Positions 44,840 through 56,689 are shown, counted from the first letter of the stretch. The stretch is DNA of 64,000 nucleotides from Petaurus breviceps papuanus (GCA_028583685.1 JAMXIF010000002.1:57396109-57460108), one strand, 5' to 3'. Notes: generated from the sequence alone by a model not told the origin. Program-made: numbers and translations.

Positions 44840-45890
44840 CAATCTGCATTTTACCGGAATAAGAAATGAAACCATTTTTAACTTCTCATTTTTACTGACT
44901 AGATCCAGAACTGATCTAATTGTCCGAGAACCAAAGGTCTTCATAGTTTGTTATTAATTCCCTAAATTATTTGAATCTTGGGTTCCCACTCTCTTATGGT
45001 TATAACATGTGTTTTCTATAAAGTCAATGAAACAAACAAAAAAAGTCTGAAGAACTGAGTTTACAGATGTCTTCCAAATTCTGAGTTATTCACTTCATTC
45101 TACCCTAAGGTTTTTCCAGCCTCCTCGTCTAAACCCATCCAGCTGCACCAAGGGGAAGGAAAAGATAGTTCATTACAAGAGCGAACTCCTCATTTATTTA
45201 CAATTGAAAGAAAAAAAATCTCAGAAAAATCTTTGTCTGCAACCTGAGCACTCACTTTTTGAACATACAGCACACATGTATCTGTATACACGTGCATCTA
45301 CAAACACATGCAGACATCTATAAGGATAAATATAGGCGACAGCTTCTGCCTATAATAGCTACCTTGGAGACCAGAAGAGAGGCATTAAAAATTAAAGAAC
45401 TGAATAGTAGATTGGCTTCCAATCTTGGGTTTATAGACAGGAAAATGCTTAATGACAGGTGGTCTCTGTAACAGAGGTGGCCTCAGAGACACATTTCTCT
45501 TGATTTTATTTTTTAATTAACTTTTATTTTCAGTATTTCGTCCTTTTTTTCTGCCCTCTCAGGAATGCTTTTAAAATGATGAAAGACTCACCACAGTTCC
45601 TGGAGCAGCCCTGGCCACCTCACCACTCTGTTTCAAGGGACAGTCTTTAAAGATTGTACTATCTCTGAGTTCTAATGTTGGCTAGTTGCACAAATGTATT
45701 TTCACAATATGGCTCCCAACTGCAACTCTTATAGCTAAAGAGAGCAGTTCTTCACAGCTTAGTAGTGACAATGTCCTAATTACCCATTCGAAGTCTTTTG
45801 AAACATCATTCCTTCTAGTTAAGCACCTCTTCCATTTATTCCAAGATAGACTTGTGAGTTCAGTATGTTTGCTTCACATCATCTCTGTTG
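44840..45890. other. no gene or repeat recognised
   Basis: AT-rich spacer. Frames at 45259-45471 and 45686-45895 show no motif. Confidence 0.5.
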
Positions 45891-45894
45891 TATG

Positions 45895-46145
45895 ACAGTG
45901 TGGTGGGTGGGGTAGAGAGGTTACTGGGCTTAGTGTCAAAAGATTGAATCCTGGCTCAGACATAGACTGGCTGAGTGGCCCTGGGTAATTTACTAAACCA
46001 CAAAGAGCCTCAGTTTTTTCACCTAGAAAATGAAGATCATACTATATGTAGCACTTATCTCACAGAAATGAATATCAAACAATACTATATGTAAAGCACT
46101 TTGAAGACCTTAGTAAAAATATCAATTGTTATTATTATTATCATT
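45895..46145 (+). repeat. MIR-type CORE-SINE, near full length
   Basis: 'ttgaatcctggctcagacat', 'gtggccctgggtaatttact', 'cctcagttttttcacctaga', 'atatgtaaagcactttgaag', ending in a TATTAT run. Confidence 0.85.
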
Positions 46146-46180
46146 ATTACTACAGCAGTGATATATTAAGATTATGCATA

Positions 46181-46516
46181 CAGGCATACAGCTTTGCTTT
46201 ATTTCACTTCACAAATATTGCACTTCACACGTATCAATACAAATTGAAGGCTTGTGGCAACCCGGCATTGAGCAAGTCTGTCAGCACCATTTATACAACA
46301 GCATATGCTCACATCATGTCTCTATGTCACATTTTGGTAAAATTCACAATATTCCAAACTTTTTCGGAATTATTATATCTGTTATAATGGTTTATAATCA
46401 ATGATTTTCTAATTTTTTAATGTAATTCTTTTGGGGTACTACAAATAGCATCTATAGAAGAGGGTGAACTTAATAAATGCTATGTATGTTTTGACTGCTC
46501 TGTCCATTGGCTTTTC

Positions 46517-46575
<59 letters not shown>

Positions 46576-47039
46576 TCTCTCTCCTGGGGCCTCCCTGTTC
46601 CCTGAGATACAACAATAATGAAATTAGAACAATCAATAACCCTACAGAGGCCTCTAAGTGTTTGAGAGAAAGGAAGAGTCAATTAATGAGGCAAACTTCA
46701 TTGTTGTCTTATTTTAAGAAATTGCCATAGATATCCCAACCTTCAGCAATCACCACCCTGATCAGTTAGCAGCCATTAACATCGAGGGAAAGAGCCTTCA
46801 TCAGCAAAAAAGATTACAACTCACCAAAGGCTCAGATGATGGCTAGCATTTTTTAGCAATAAAGTTTTTTTTAAATTAAGGTATGTATAATTTTTGACGC
46901 AATATTATTGCACACTTAATAGATGACAGTACTGTGTAAACAAAACTTTTTTGTGTACTGGGAAACCACATTTTTGTGTGACTTTTGCTTTACTGTGGTA
47001 TTCTGGAACTAAACCCACAATATCTCCAATGTATACCTG
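46181..47039 (+). mobile_element. Tigger1-like DNA transposon, internally deleted
   Basis: Starts 'caggcatacagctttgcttt' and ends 'ctccaatgtatacctg', imperfect terminal inverted repeats of the Tigger (pogo/mariner) group. TA is duplicated at 46179-46180 and 47040-47041. The left part follows the Tigger1 5' region ('aattgaaggcttgtggcaac', 'tgtcacattttggtaaaatt', 'gaaattagaacaatcaataa', 'cctctaagtgtt'). The right part follows its 3' region ('gaggcaaacttcattgttgt', 'ccaccctgatcagttagcag', 'aggctcagatgatggctagc', 'cacttaatagatgacagtac'). The transposase gene is wholly absent: the halves meet at 'gaaaggaagagtc' near 46668-46680. It is thus a non-autonomous, MITE-like derivative of 859 bases, moved in trans by a full Tigger. 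Confidence 0.92.
46520..46583. repeat. (TC)n inside the Tigger element
   Basis: About 30 TC units at the place where Tigger1 has a short native 'tctctccctctcc' segment, so it appears to be an expansion of that seed. Confidence 0.9.
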
Positions 47040-47041
47040 TA

Positions 47042-47288
47042 CACAACTGATTCTACGAGAGCTGCCTAAACTCTGAGTCTGGGGTTTAATTGAACAACTT
47101 TTATCTAGTATTAAAAAAAAAAAAACTCAACTGACCTTCCCTGGAACCACTTAGGAGCTGTCTCTTGGCAATTTGTAAAAGAGAATGCACATGAGGAATG
47201 AGCAGGGAAGTATTCCCATTGGTCAAATAGCCAACTCACTTGTCATAGGTCTGTCACTAAAAGAACTATGGGGGAAGAGAAAAGAGGC
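47042..47288. other. no feature recognised
   Basis: Unique-looking spacer with an A-run at about 47114-47125. Confidence 0.5.
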
Positions 47289-47289
47289 A

Positions 47290-47520
47290 AAAAACAAAGC
47301 CTATGCCTTTGAGCCACTTATGAACTAATTAGACAGATGAAATATATTTATTAATCAACTGGAAAACTAAATAAAAGAGCATAACCAAGTGTATCAGGGT
47401 GGTCTGGGAAGGCTTCATAAAATTGGAAAGTTTTTAGCTTAGCTTGGAAGGATGTATAGGACGCGATCTGGTAAAGTGAAAAAAAAAAAAGTCATTCTAG
47501 ACAGGGAAAAATCCTTCAGC
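47290..47520 (-). mobile_element. L2 LINE fragment, reversed
   Basis: 'cctatgcctttgagccactt', 'ggtggtctgggaaggcttca', 'tagcttagcttggaaggatg' correspond to the reversed L2 3' third. Confidence 0.65.
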
Positions 47521-47571
47521 CCTAAAAGCCAATCTAGTCTGAAACTGAGTCCTGATTAATACACTGCAGAC

Positions 47572-47785
47572 CAATGGTGTCAAACTCAAATAGAAAGTGG
47601 GGAGGAGAATTACCTTTATATAAGCATCCCTGCACACTAGTAATATTGCCTTGGTTTTAAAATGTAACATTATCTACATTTTATTGAATCTTTATTTTGT
47701 TAAATATTTCCCTATTACATTTTAATATGGTTCAGGTTGCACTAGGGAGTATAGCAGGCTGAATACAGCCTGTGTGAAATCTCTG
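47572..47785 (-). mobile_element. hAT-type non-autonomous element
   Basis: The left terminal repeat is 'caatggtgtcaaactcaaat'. The body includes 'attgaatctttattttgtta', 'aatatttccctattacattt' and 'taatatggttcaggttgcac'. The right end 'gtgtgaaatctctg' is worn. The flanking 8-mers 'ctgcagac' and 'ctctacac' agree at five of eight positions and both resemble the hAT target preference nTCTAGAn; only suggestive. Confidence 0.65.
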
Positions 47786-47990
47786 CTCTACACCAATATA
47801 GTAGCTATGAGAGAACCCCTCTGGCTCTGGGTTTTCACCTTTCTGGCAGTCTCTTGGTATTTTAGGATAATTTTTAGAGTTCAATGAGAGACTAATGATC
47901 ATTTTAGGATTAGGTGAGATGTCTGGATGAGATCATCTCCTTTGGGGTTCAGCAAAAAGCCTCTAAAGATCCCTGAAACTTTTCTAGACC

Positions 47991-48170
47991 CAAAGGTATC
48001 AAACATGCCTGCAGACATGACTCACAACAGTTCCAATATTAAAATGTAACTGGAAGACATGTAACAAAATAAAAATACAAACAGATATTCCATTTAAAAA
48101 CCAAGTTAATGCATGGGGATCCCTATGCATGGATTAGGGGCCTGGTTTCTATTTGAGTGTGATACCACTG
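47991..48170 (+). mobile_element. hAT-type non-autonomous element
   Basis: The terminal repeats 'caaaggtatcaaac' and 'gagtgtgataccactg' are inverted copies of each other with few mismatches. The middle ('aaaatgtaactggaagacat', 'gtaacaaaataaaaatacaa') is the reverse of the body of the previous element, 206 bases away. No coding capacity. Confidence 0.7.
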
Positions 48171-48174
48171 GTCA

Positions 48175-48715
48175 GAATGCCTCCTGCCCTGGACCCTGAA
48201 GCCTGCCTACATTGTGATATAGCCCGACCTCCAGATAAGTTAGTCTGGGTCCAAGTAGTTTTCCTTATCCATTTTATCAGAACAGAGGACTTCCCTTTTA
48301 ATTACCCAATTTGTTCTCCTAAAAACTCCGCCTTGTCTTCCTCTGTGCAATCTCACTGTAATATTAATTGTCACATAGTATCATTACATCCAAACAACAG
48401 CAAAGGAGAAAGACATTACACGTGAACCCCTTGCCTCCCCTCCCCACCCTTAATACACCCTTCGCTTCACTGGTTCCTCCATATCCACTACATTTAGAAC
48501 AGAGCACTTAACCTTCCACAGGGTATTTTTGTGCTCCATTTCCCATGCTATTTGGAAAGAGGTGAAACAGAGGATGCTTTTGGAAGGGTGCTGTCATCCC
48601 CAATGTATTTGCTCACTCCCTCACTAAATGAAAAACAGCTGCAAAATAACTGAAGTTAGAAGACAATTAAATTCTTATAAACTGGGGCAGGGACCGACAA
48701 GTTCTTTATGCCAGG
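48175..48715. other. no gene or repeat recognised
   Basis: A 90-codon frame at 48153-48425 overlaps the hAT end and shows no motif. Confidence 0.5.
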
Positions 48716-48719
48716 GATC

Positions 48720-48990
48720 TGCAAGGAACAGCTAGGCAACAAAGCAGATAGAACCCCAGCTTTGGAGTACAGAACTGAGTGCAAATATGGCCTCAGGCTA
48801 GAACTGTGTGACCCTGAGCTAGTCACTTAATCCCAGTTTGCCTCAGCTTTCTCTTCTGTAAAATGGGAAATAGTAATAATACCTATCTTCCAAGGTTATT
48901 GTGATGATCAAATGAGCTAAGATATGCAAAGTGCTTTGAAAGCCTTAAACTGCCAAGCAACTGCTATTATTACCATCATTATTACTTTAA
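48720..48990 (+). repeat. MIR-type CORE-SINE, near full length
   Basis: 'gaacagctaggcaacaaagc', 'gtgtgaccctgagctagtca', 'cctcagctttctcttctgta', 'attgtgatgatcaaatgagc', 'tgcaaagtgctttgaaagcc'. Confidence 0.85.
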
Positions 48991-48994
48991 CTCA

Positions 48995-49720
48995 GTTGCT
49001 TTACTTGAGTCAGTAGATAATTAGATTTTAAAGATGTTATACACAAGCTACTATGCTTCATAACTCTGAAAGGACTGCAATCATAAAATATTAGAACTAT
49101 AAAGGCAATGGGAGAGCATCTAGTGCAACTGCTCATCATACAGCTGTCAATAATGGCTGACCTCACATGTCAAAGGGATTTTGATCCTTATGTACAAAGA
49201 AAGAGGAACTAGAGAATTTTGTCCCCTTCTCTGGCAGGATGACTAAGAAGTTGTCCTTGCTGCAGCAGATATGTGACCCCTGAATTTTGGCCCAAATTCC
49301 TTTAGGCTCAGACTGTTTATTTTTTTTTAATGTAAAAGAAGCACTCACATGTAATATTTTATAAACATAACACACAACTTTGTCTAATACCTTTACCCAC
49401 ATCTGGAATTTTATTCCAAGAAAATCTAAAAATATACTTAGGTACATAGCACAGGTCTCATTTCCCTTTTAAGATTCTTATCTTTATCCCAGCTTCATAT
49501 GACCTAAATGGAAAACATGCTCACATTATAGTTTAGTTCTATTTACTGCAAGAAATAAAAAGATAATGAAACAGCATTAAGAATATAGATGCTCACTATT
49601 CAGGTAAAAAGGGTCAACCCAACTTCTGCACTGTGGTCCGGGCATGACTTTAGTTTATAGATACATTTTGCATGTCTCAAAGTCAGTATCAAGGGGGACA
49701 TTTTGTTTTTATATTTTTTT
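48995..49720. other. mostly unrecognised; THER-1 scrap at about 49085-49140
   Basis: A reversed THER-1 end is possible at 'cataaaatattagaactata'. The 94-codon minus-strand frame at 49163-49447 has no motif. Confidence 0.4.
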
Positions 49721-49724
49721 AAAG

Positions 49725-50065
49725 GATGCATCTCAAATGTCACTTCTTCCATGAGGTCTTTTTTAACCCCCTCCCCATTCTCCACCCCATCCTCAGTGCC
49801 CTCTTCTCTGGTATATTACATTGATTTGTCTGGGAATATGTGGTATACTTTGCAGGAAAATTTGGTGGCTTAAATATGAAAGTTACAAGTGAGGTACAGC
49901 TGGATGGTATGTCTGCATGATGAGTTTGTAGGCTGACCCAGGGCCAAGGAAACTAGGGTACATGCAGGTAAAATAATTGCATCTTTGATGGCATGGGCTG
50001 TTTCCTTCATTTTTTAAATATTCCCTATGCCTTGCATATAGCAGATGCTTAATAAATGCTTACTT
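49725..50065 (+). mobile_element. L2 LINE 3' region, diverged
   Basis: It starts 'tctcaaatgtcacttcttcc', 'atgaggtcttttttaacccc', loses clarity between 49870 and 49990, and ends 'agcagatgcttaataaatgc'. Confidence 0.55.
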
Positions 50066-50104
50066 TTTCCATTTCTCTGTCACTTATAGTCTTAAAGGGT
50101 TACT

Positions 50105-50355
50105 GGGGGTCACTGAGAGATTGAGTGATTTACTCAGTGTGAGATGGCCAACATGATGGAACTCTAAGCCAGGCCTTCCTGTCTCTAAGGCCAGCCCTCT
50201 ATTCGCTGTCATGCTGACTCTCTAGCCCTGTTTTACCAGCAAGAAAACAGACAAGAAAAATTTAAGTGACTTGCTCATGGTGAAGGAGCCAGGACTTTAA
50301 CACAGATTGCCTGATTCCAAGTCCCATACTCCCTTAAATGCACTGCTTCCTGAGT
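50105..50355 (-). repeat. two reversed MIR-type fragments in tandem
   Basis: The first (about 50105-50225) has 'aagccaggccttcctgtctc' and 'ctctattcgctgtcatgctg'. The second (about 50230-50355) has 'ttaagtgacttgctcatggt' and 'cagattgcctgattccaagt'. Both run in the same direction, so these are two insertions or an internal duplication. Confidence 0.6.
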
Positions 50356-50359
50356 CAGA

Positions 50360-51730
50360 GCTAAAAAACTGACCTATATTTATGCTTATGTGACTAGTTT
50401 TTAGTGATCAGATTTTTACTTATCCCTAAGTCGTCCCAATGGCAAAAGGAATTAGAATCCTGAATTCTTGTCCTTTATTTCAACATTCCACACAAATTGA
50501 AGAATGTGTTTTCTTGAGTCTCTCATTTGACTTTATTTTATGTAAGTGCCTACCTTAGTCTTATACCTCGATGCTAACCGTCTAAAATATTTCTGTACCT
50601 TCTTGATTAGAAAAATCATGTAAAATGGATGAGCTTTCCCTTATGACTTACCCAGAGGACTGTGACATATCAGTCCAACAACTTGCTGTCCTTTCTGAAC
50701 TAGCATTTCTTCCCACAATGATTCCCACAAAGGAAAGGTATTCATTACAAAGCCCTGGGCCATCTCTGATGGATCTGTAAAGAAGGCATCAAAAGCAAGG
50801 GAGAAAGGTTGAGAGTGAGAGACAGCAGTGAGTGACAGGAGGGCATCACTGTTGAAGAGGAAAGGTCTTGCCCACTCCAGAAACCTGAGAAGTGGGTGGC
50901 CGAAAGGAGGCAACTTCCAGCAACACAAAAAAGAAAGCAGAGAACAGGATTACTGGAACTTCCTTCTCTTGTGGTGTGGCCCAGTCATAATGGTGCTGTG
51001 GTTACACAGCAAAGCTCATTAAAACAATAAATAAACCACAACAGTTCTAATTAGGGCCCTGGTTTCCAGTATGTTTGGCTAAAAGACAAATGGACTGGCT
51101 CCTTGTATCTTTATTAGGTTGCCTAAGCTAGAGTCCAGCCGCAATGAGTTTCTGCTTCTCTGCTTACTCCTTTCCTCTCAGATTTCCCATGACCTTGCTT
51201 TCAGTGTCATCCTTCAGGCAAGGTTCATGTGTCAAACTCAGGTGAGAGTAGGACAAATCTGCAGCATGAGCAAAGAACTGACACTTCAGTGAAGGGGAGT
51301 GGGGTGAGGTTTGGCTTCTCTAAGTTTTATAGTTCTTTCAAATATTCAGAGACAAAAGGCACCCTTCTAGAAACAACACAGATGGAAATACAGGCAGTCC
51401 TGTTTTTAAGGGGCTTCAGTACATATGATAGAGCTTTGCTGTCATCAACATGAATAGCTGCATTTCCAAGAATCTTTTCCTGTGACAAAAATGCTGGTGG
51501 ATAAGCCAATAGAGGAAGAAGTGGGTAGCTAAAAGCTGCTAAAGAAATACAATCCAACCAATAGTTGACAATCTTATGTGTCTATAGAATACTACCATAG
51601 TTCAAAAGGGAACACTCTATCTTCTGGGATAGAACACATCAAACACTCAGCATCAATATATAGATGAAGGCATTTTCATCCCTCCATTTTAACTCAGAAG
51701 GATCACATATAGTTTATGTGTAGTTTGTCC
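50360..51730. other. no gene or repeat recognised
   Basis: The longest frame (50641-50928, minus, 95 codons) shows no domain or exon-like context and is not called. Confidence 0.5.
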
Positions 51731-51734
51731 TCAG

Positions 51735-51950
51735 CATGGGCAATGGAATATGGACATGGAATTAGGAGACTCAGTCTGAATTTCATATCAGACATTTGCC
51801 AGTTGTGTGACCATGGGTGAGCAAGTTATGTAAACTCTTAGTCTCAGTTTCCTTTTTTGTAAAATGGGGATAATAATACTTGGATCATCTACTTTCAAAG
51901 TAAGGAAATACTTCATAAACCTTAAAACACAATATAAATGTTTATTATAC
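51735..51950 (+). repeat. MIR-type CORE-SINE
   Basis: 'tggaattaggagactcagtc', 'gttgtgtgaccatgggtgag', 'ctcagtttccttttttgtaa', 'aatggggataataatacttg'. Confidence 0.85.
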
Positions 51951-51954
51951 AAAT

Positions 51955-52020
51955 AAATTCAATAAGCATGAAATACCTACCATATACAAGGCCCTGTGCT
52001 AAGATAAATAAAGACCTCAG
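51955..52020 (-). mobile_element. L2 LINE 3' end, reversed
   Basis: 'aattcaataagcatgaaata' and 'cctaccatatacaaggccct', then 'gtgctaagataaataaagac'. Confidence 0.65.
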
Positions 52021-52024
52021 GGAT

Positions 52025-53105
52025 TTTTTTGGCTGCCATATCACACTGCCAATTCATAAGGTAGCCATCAAAATATCCAGGTCTTTTCCCTGTGAACTAC
52101 TGTGTGGTCATGTTTCCTACATCTGATTTTATCCTTGTGTCATTTTTTTAGTGAAGGTATAGGACTTAATATTTATTTTCCATTAAATTTCAACCTATTA
52201 GATTCAACCCATCCACTCTGTTCAGGTCTCCTTTTCGGAGGGAGAAGGAGAAATCATGACATTGTCATTCAAAATTTGATAAACATGCCATCAATACCTT
52301 TATATGAGTCATTAATTAAAAAATATTAAACAGCACAGGTCCAAGGTCCTTTAACTAGGACGAGGATAAGTAAGAGAGAGAAAACTTATTAAATTTGGAA
52401 ACTAGCTTAAGTAACCTAATTTCCCAAGTTATTCTTCTACTCTCATCTTCTCCATACAAAGGGGTCTTCTCACATATGAGTCACTTCTGGTTTCCACACT
52501 TTTTTGCCCATTCCTGAATTGGAAAGCCCTCTTATAACTCCCAAACCTTATTAGTCAAAATCTTACTTATTTTTTGATCGACATTTTTTTCTCTGTCACC
52601 TCAGGCAGAAGTGATCTCTTCCTCCTCTGAATTGCTATAGCATTTTGTTTTCAACCACCAATTTTACATACTATATGTACTTCAGTTATATGTGCACATT
52701 TTATATTCCCTATCATATTATAAACTCTTTGACAGAAGGGGTCATGCCATATATCTTTGAATATTTCAACATACTCAACATTCTAATGTTGGAGACAAGT
52801 TAATATCTGCTTTATGGGAAATTGTCTGTGTATGTGTATACACGTGTATGTGTATACACATGCACACAGTATAAGTTAACACATTCATTTAAAAATCATA
52901 TATCAGTTATTTATATGTATGTATATATGTATTCATAACATATGTGTATATGTATATGAGTGTATATGTATATGAGTATATATGTACACACATACACAAA
53001 TATAAACTTTTTTGGAATGAATGAACTGATGATCAAGCACTTGAATAGATGGAATCCTGAGAATTCAATAAAGATGTACATGATGTCACCACAGTAAACT
53101 GAGTT
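52025..53105. other. no gene recognised; TATG-rich tract at 52905-53000
   Basis: AT-rich unique-looking DNA. The tract at 52905-53000 and a shorter one at 52825-52868 are mixed TATATG/TGTACA units. Confidence 0.55.
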
Positions 53106-53109
53106 TTTA

Positions 53110-53430
53110 CCCAATTCAGTTCAATTCACCAGGCCTTTATAAAATGGTTTTCATGTGCTAGAAATAATGTTAAGTGTAAGAAATACAAAGACAAAACTAA
53201 AACTGTTCCAACTCTCCAGGAGTTTACATTTATCAGAGAAGGTAACTAGCTTTTAGATAAATAATCACAAAGCCTGCAAAGTAAATATAAAGTTATTATG
53301 GGTGGAAGACAGTACTACCAAAGGGAAGAATCAGAAAAGGCCTCTTTTCAGAGATAGCACTTGAGCAGAGCTAAGAATTTCAAAAGGTCAAGGCAAAGAG
53401 AGTACCTAAGATAAGAAGTAGGTTAAGGGA
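53110..53430 (-). mobile_element. L2 LINE 3' region, reversed
   Basis: 'tcaccaggcctttataaaat', 'aagaaatacaaagacaaaac', 'ctccaggagtttacatttat', 'aaaaggcctcttttcagaga', 'tagcacttgagcagagctaa'. Confidence 0.75.
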
Positions 53431-53434
53431 GTGG

Positions 53435-53995
53435 TCCAAGATCAATGCTGTTCCTATAAACAGGAAAACTTTCAGTCTCGTTTTAATCAATAGTCTTTCC
53501 AACTATTTGTTTGCCCTCATTCCAGGACAGGGCATTAGCTAAGGTCTGACTCAAAGGCAGACAGCACCACCTACTGAATGAACTATGGTTTTCTAACAGT
53601 AAAAAAAAAGAGACATGTGAAACATGCCGAGGCCACATTAAAGAGTTTAAAATTCAACACGTTCAGTTAGTTTCCTTAACACGCTTAATTGAAAGCTCTA
53701 CTATTAAAAAAAAAAGTTTTGAAAAGGAAGCTGAGGGGTGAATTTTATTAATGTTGACCACTAACCTCTAACAAAGCTGTTTAAGCAGCTCACTGGTTTT
53801 ATCAGACACTTGGCCTTGTACCTCTAATGTGACTGTCCATCATAGTCTTATACTAGAGAGTCTCAGGGTTCATTTACTCTCCAACTAAGCATATTTATTG
53901 ACAAACTTATCATTGAACAAACTTCATCTAATGACATAATCTAAAATGTGCTTGTAGATGTTATGGTTTCTTATTGGGAATACTCCAAGAGCCTC
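53435..53995. other. no gene or repeat recognised
   Basis: Unique-looking. A-run at about 53602-53610. Confidence 0.5.
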
Positions 53996-53999
53996 CTGT

Positions 54000-54615
54000 C
54001 ATCCCCGCTTCAGTTTTCTCTTCTTTCCACATAGCTGTCAAAGTGTTATTTTTACAGCACAGGTCTGATCACGATACTCACTTGCTCGAAAAGCTCCTGT
54101 TGTTCCCTATTACTTACAAGGGAACATACTCCTGTCTTTGGCATATGAAGTCCTTCACAATCTGGCTCAAACCTACCTTTTCAGATGTATTACACATCAG
54201 CCTCCCTTAATGCAGCCAATGGTCCAGCCAAACTAACCTATCTACTATTCCTCACAGTGTTTAATCTCCTATTTCACATCTCTGCACAGTTGGACATTAA
54301 CAGGTCTACAATGCACTCCCTCTTCTCAGCCTCTGCTTATGAGAATCCACAGCTTCTTTCAAAGCTCAAGTACCACCACCTACATAATACTTTTCATGAT
54401 CCTGCTACCATCTTCCCTGAAATGATTTTGTATTTTTATTATCTATATCTTGGACTTAATTATCTACATTCATGTCATTTCCCCCAGTTGTACGTGAGCT
54501 CTCTGAGGGCAGGAATTGTCATTTCTGTCTTCATATGCCCAACATCTCATAATGCAGTGACTGGTACATAGTAGTTGTTTAATAAATGCCTATAGACTGG
54601 CTAAACAATTGACTG
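54000..54615 (+). mobile_element. L2 LINE 3' third, long copy
   Basis: The longest continuous L2 here. 'aaagtgttatttttacagca' and 'caggtctgatcacgatactc' (the segment before the ORF2 end), 'gaagtccttcacaatctggc', 'ttcaaagctcaagtaccacc', 'gagctctctgagggcaggaa', 'gtttaataaatgcctataga'. The ORF2 C-terminus is not open over its length. Confidence 0.85.
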
Positions 54616-54684
54616 ATTAATTTGCCTGGCTGTTACAATTGGAGATAAGTGAATTTTGCTTCATCAGAGATTATCTAGGTATAG

Positions 54685-54900
54685 GCAGATCAGTGCAATA
54701 TAATGGAAAGAGGACTTATCTCAATTTGGAATATCCAGAGGATGAATCCTGGTTCTACTTCTTACTAACCTGGGAGACCCGAGGTGAATCACTTCACCAC
54801 TCTGGGCCTCAGTTTCCACCTCTGTAAAATAACATAGTTGGGTTAAATAACCTCACAAATCCCTTCCAACTCCAAATCAGTGGTCATATGATTCTATGTC
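54685..54900 (+). repeat. CORE-SINE of the THER-1/MIR type
   Basis: 'cagtgcaatataatggaaag', 'ctgggcctcagtttccacct', 'ctgtaaaataacatagttgg', 'cccttccaactccaaatcag', 'catatgattctatg'. All segments are present. Confidence 0.85.
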
Positions 54901-54904
54901 CACA

Positions 54905-55636
54905 CACATTCATAAGTACATAAGGAGGCACTTATTTTGTGTATGTATAATATGTGTGCATAAATACTGACTTGTAAAGGACTTCATAATAAGAAATATG
55001 CTAGTACCTCTATATATAAATGAGCACCATGCTCATCCTCAGTATAATTACTAACAGGAAAGCCTTAAACATAAAGAGAGATTAATCTGCTACTTAATTG
55101 CTGTCACTGCAAGGTGTGGAAAAATCATCAGTTCCTTAGTTACTGGGCAACACCCCAAACTCTGTACACTGGAGTGTCCCCTAAATGCTACTAGCAGAGA
55201 GGGGGAATAAAAGGAAAGGCCATTAAAAAGATATTGTATCTTTGTCTCTTTGTGAAAGATTCAGCATGTTGGCATGCTGACAGACAACTGGCAGTTTTCT
55301 TTCCTTGGAACTAGGTTACTGGACTGAACAGCCTAGACAGCAGTTTAACCTGAGGGTCAAAGGGCAGTCAGGCGTTATCTACCAACTGGATGCATTTCCT
55401 CCGCATCTGTGACTTCAATATTCCCATATAGACTCTGACAGTAGGGCAAGAGCTAATGTCCCCCCCTCCCCCCCTCCCAACCCCTGGGACTCAGAAATTT
55501 AAAGAACCATTGCCTCTTTTCTTTCTCCTCTTTGGAAAAAAAAGGATGAACTAAGCTAGAATTTCTAATTAATAATAAACACCAGAGGATATATATTCAA
55601 AACATGTTACAGCATATCAACTTGAGTACATAAAAT

Positions 55637-55667
<31 letters not shown>

Positions 55668-56445
55668 CGCTCACATCAGTGTGTGGTATCAGACATCTTA
55701 TAGTTCTTCTGCTGATTAAAACTGAGAGAGATGCATCTTAATAACCAGAAAACAACTTGTTCTAACATCTTGATTGTAAGATTTTTCAAAGGGCAGCAGG
55801 AAGTGTTAAAATGCATATATCTAACTATCAATTGAATTAATATATTTTCAAAAGTTATGCTTGAGAGCATTAACTGGTCTGTACTGATACACAGGAAACC
55901 CATTTTATTTTTTAAAATTAAAACTCAGGCCCTCTTCACATATAAAAATTACTACCACCATGCTTGGAGAAATTTTTTTTTTAATTCTCATTCCTAATCC
56001 TCTTTCTACTGAGCACTTTTTTAAATTTAAAACTAAATATCCATGGAATGTGGTCTTGACTTGATTAACACTTACCCTTTGTTAACCTTGAACTTAGAAA
56101 ACTACCCAGGTTTTATCAAAGATAAATTCTGCCAAACTTCAAAAGCTCCAGAGTCCTTGTGAAAGAACCAGTGGAACTTGCTATCTTGGCTTCCTTCCTT
56201 TCCCTTTCCTCTATCTAACCACCACTCCCATTCTTTGTTTCAGCAATGTTTATATACTATCCTATTGTCAGTCCTCTGCTGGCACTGATTTCCCTCCACC
56301 CCACTCTTCTGTTGCCCTGACCTTGGCCTTCAACAAGCAGAAATCCCAAAATGCCTTCTGTCACTCACCTGAGAAGGAAAGGCCACCAGGTGCTGGGCCT
56401 CCATCTGAACTAAACCGATTTGGTGGAAAGTCAAAAAACAGCAGC
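54905..56445. other. no gene recognised; (TA)n at 55645-55668
   Basis: Unique-looking AT-rich DNA with a C-rich patch at 55460-55482. Nothing coding. Confidence 0.5.
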
Positions 56446-56449
56446 ATAA

Positions 56450-56685
56450 CATTAAAGCACATTTCTATAATGCTTTTAAGTTTAACAAGCACTTTATAAA
56501 TCGTCACTGCAATGCTACATGGTAGATACAAAAGGTATTATTAATCTTGGTTTAGAGATGAAGAAACTGAGATTTTGAGTGAAGTAACTCATCATGTTCC
56601 CAGAGTTAGTAAGCCAGAGGTAGTATTCAAACCCAAAGCCTCCGTTATCTCAAAGTCTAGCTCTCTACTACACCAGACTTTCTCT
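56450..56685 (-). repeat. MIR-type CORE-SINE, reversed, near full length
   Basis: 'aacaagcactttataaatcg', 'tttagagatgaagaaactga', 'agttagtaagccagaggtag', 'ctctctactacaccagactt'. Confidence 0.8.
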
Positions 56686-56689
56686 CTAA

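Noticed and set aside
50641-50928. A 95-codon minus-strand frame, possible exon
   Set aside because: No domain, splice-site pair or supporting context; its length is within chance for this composition.
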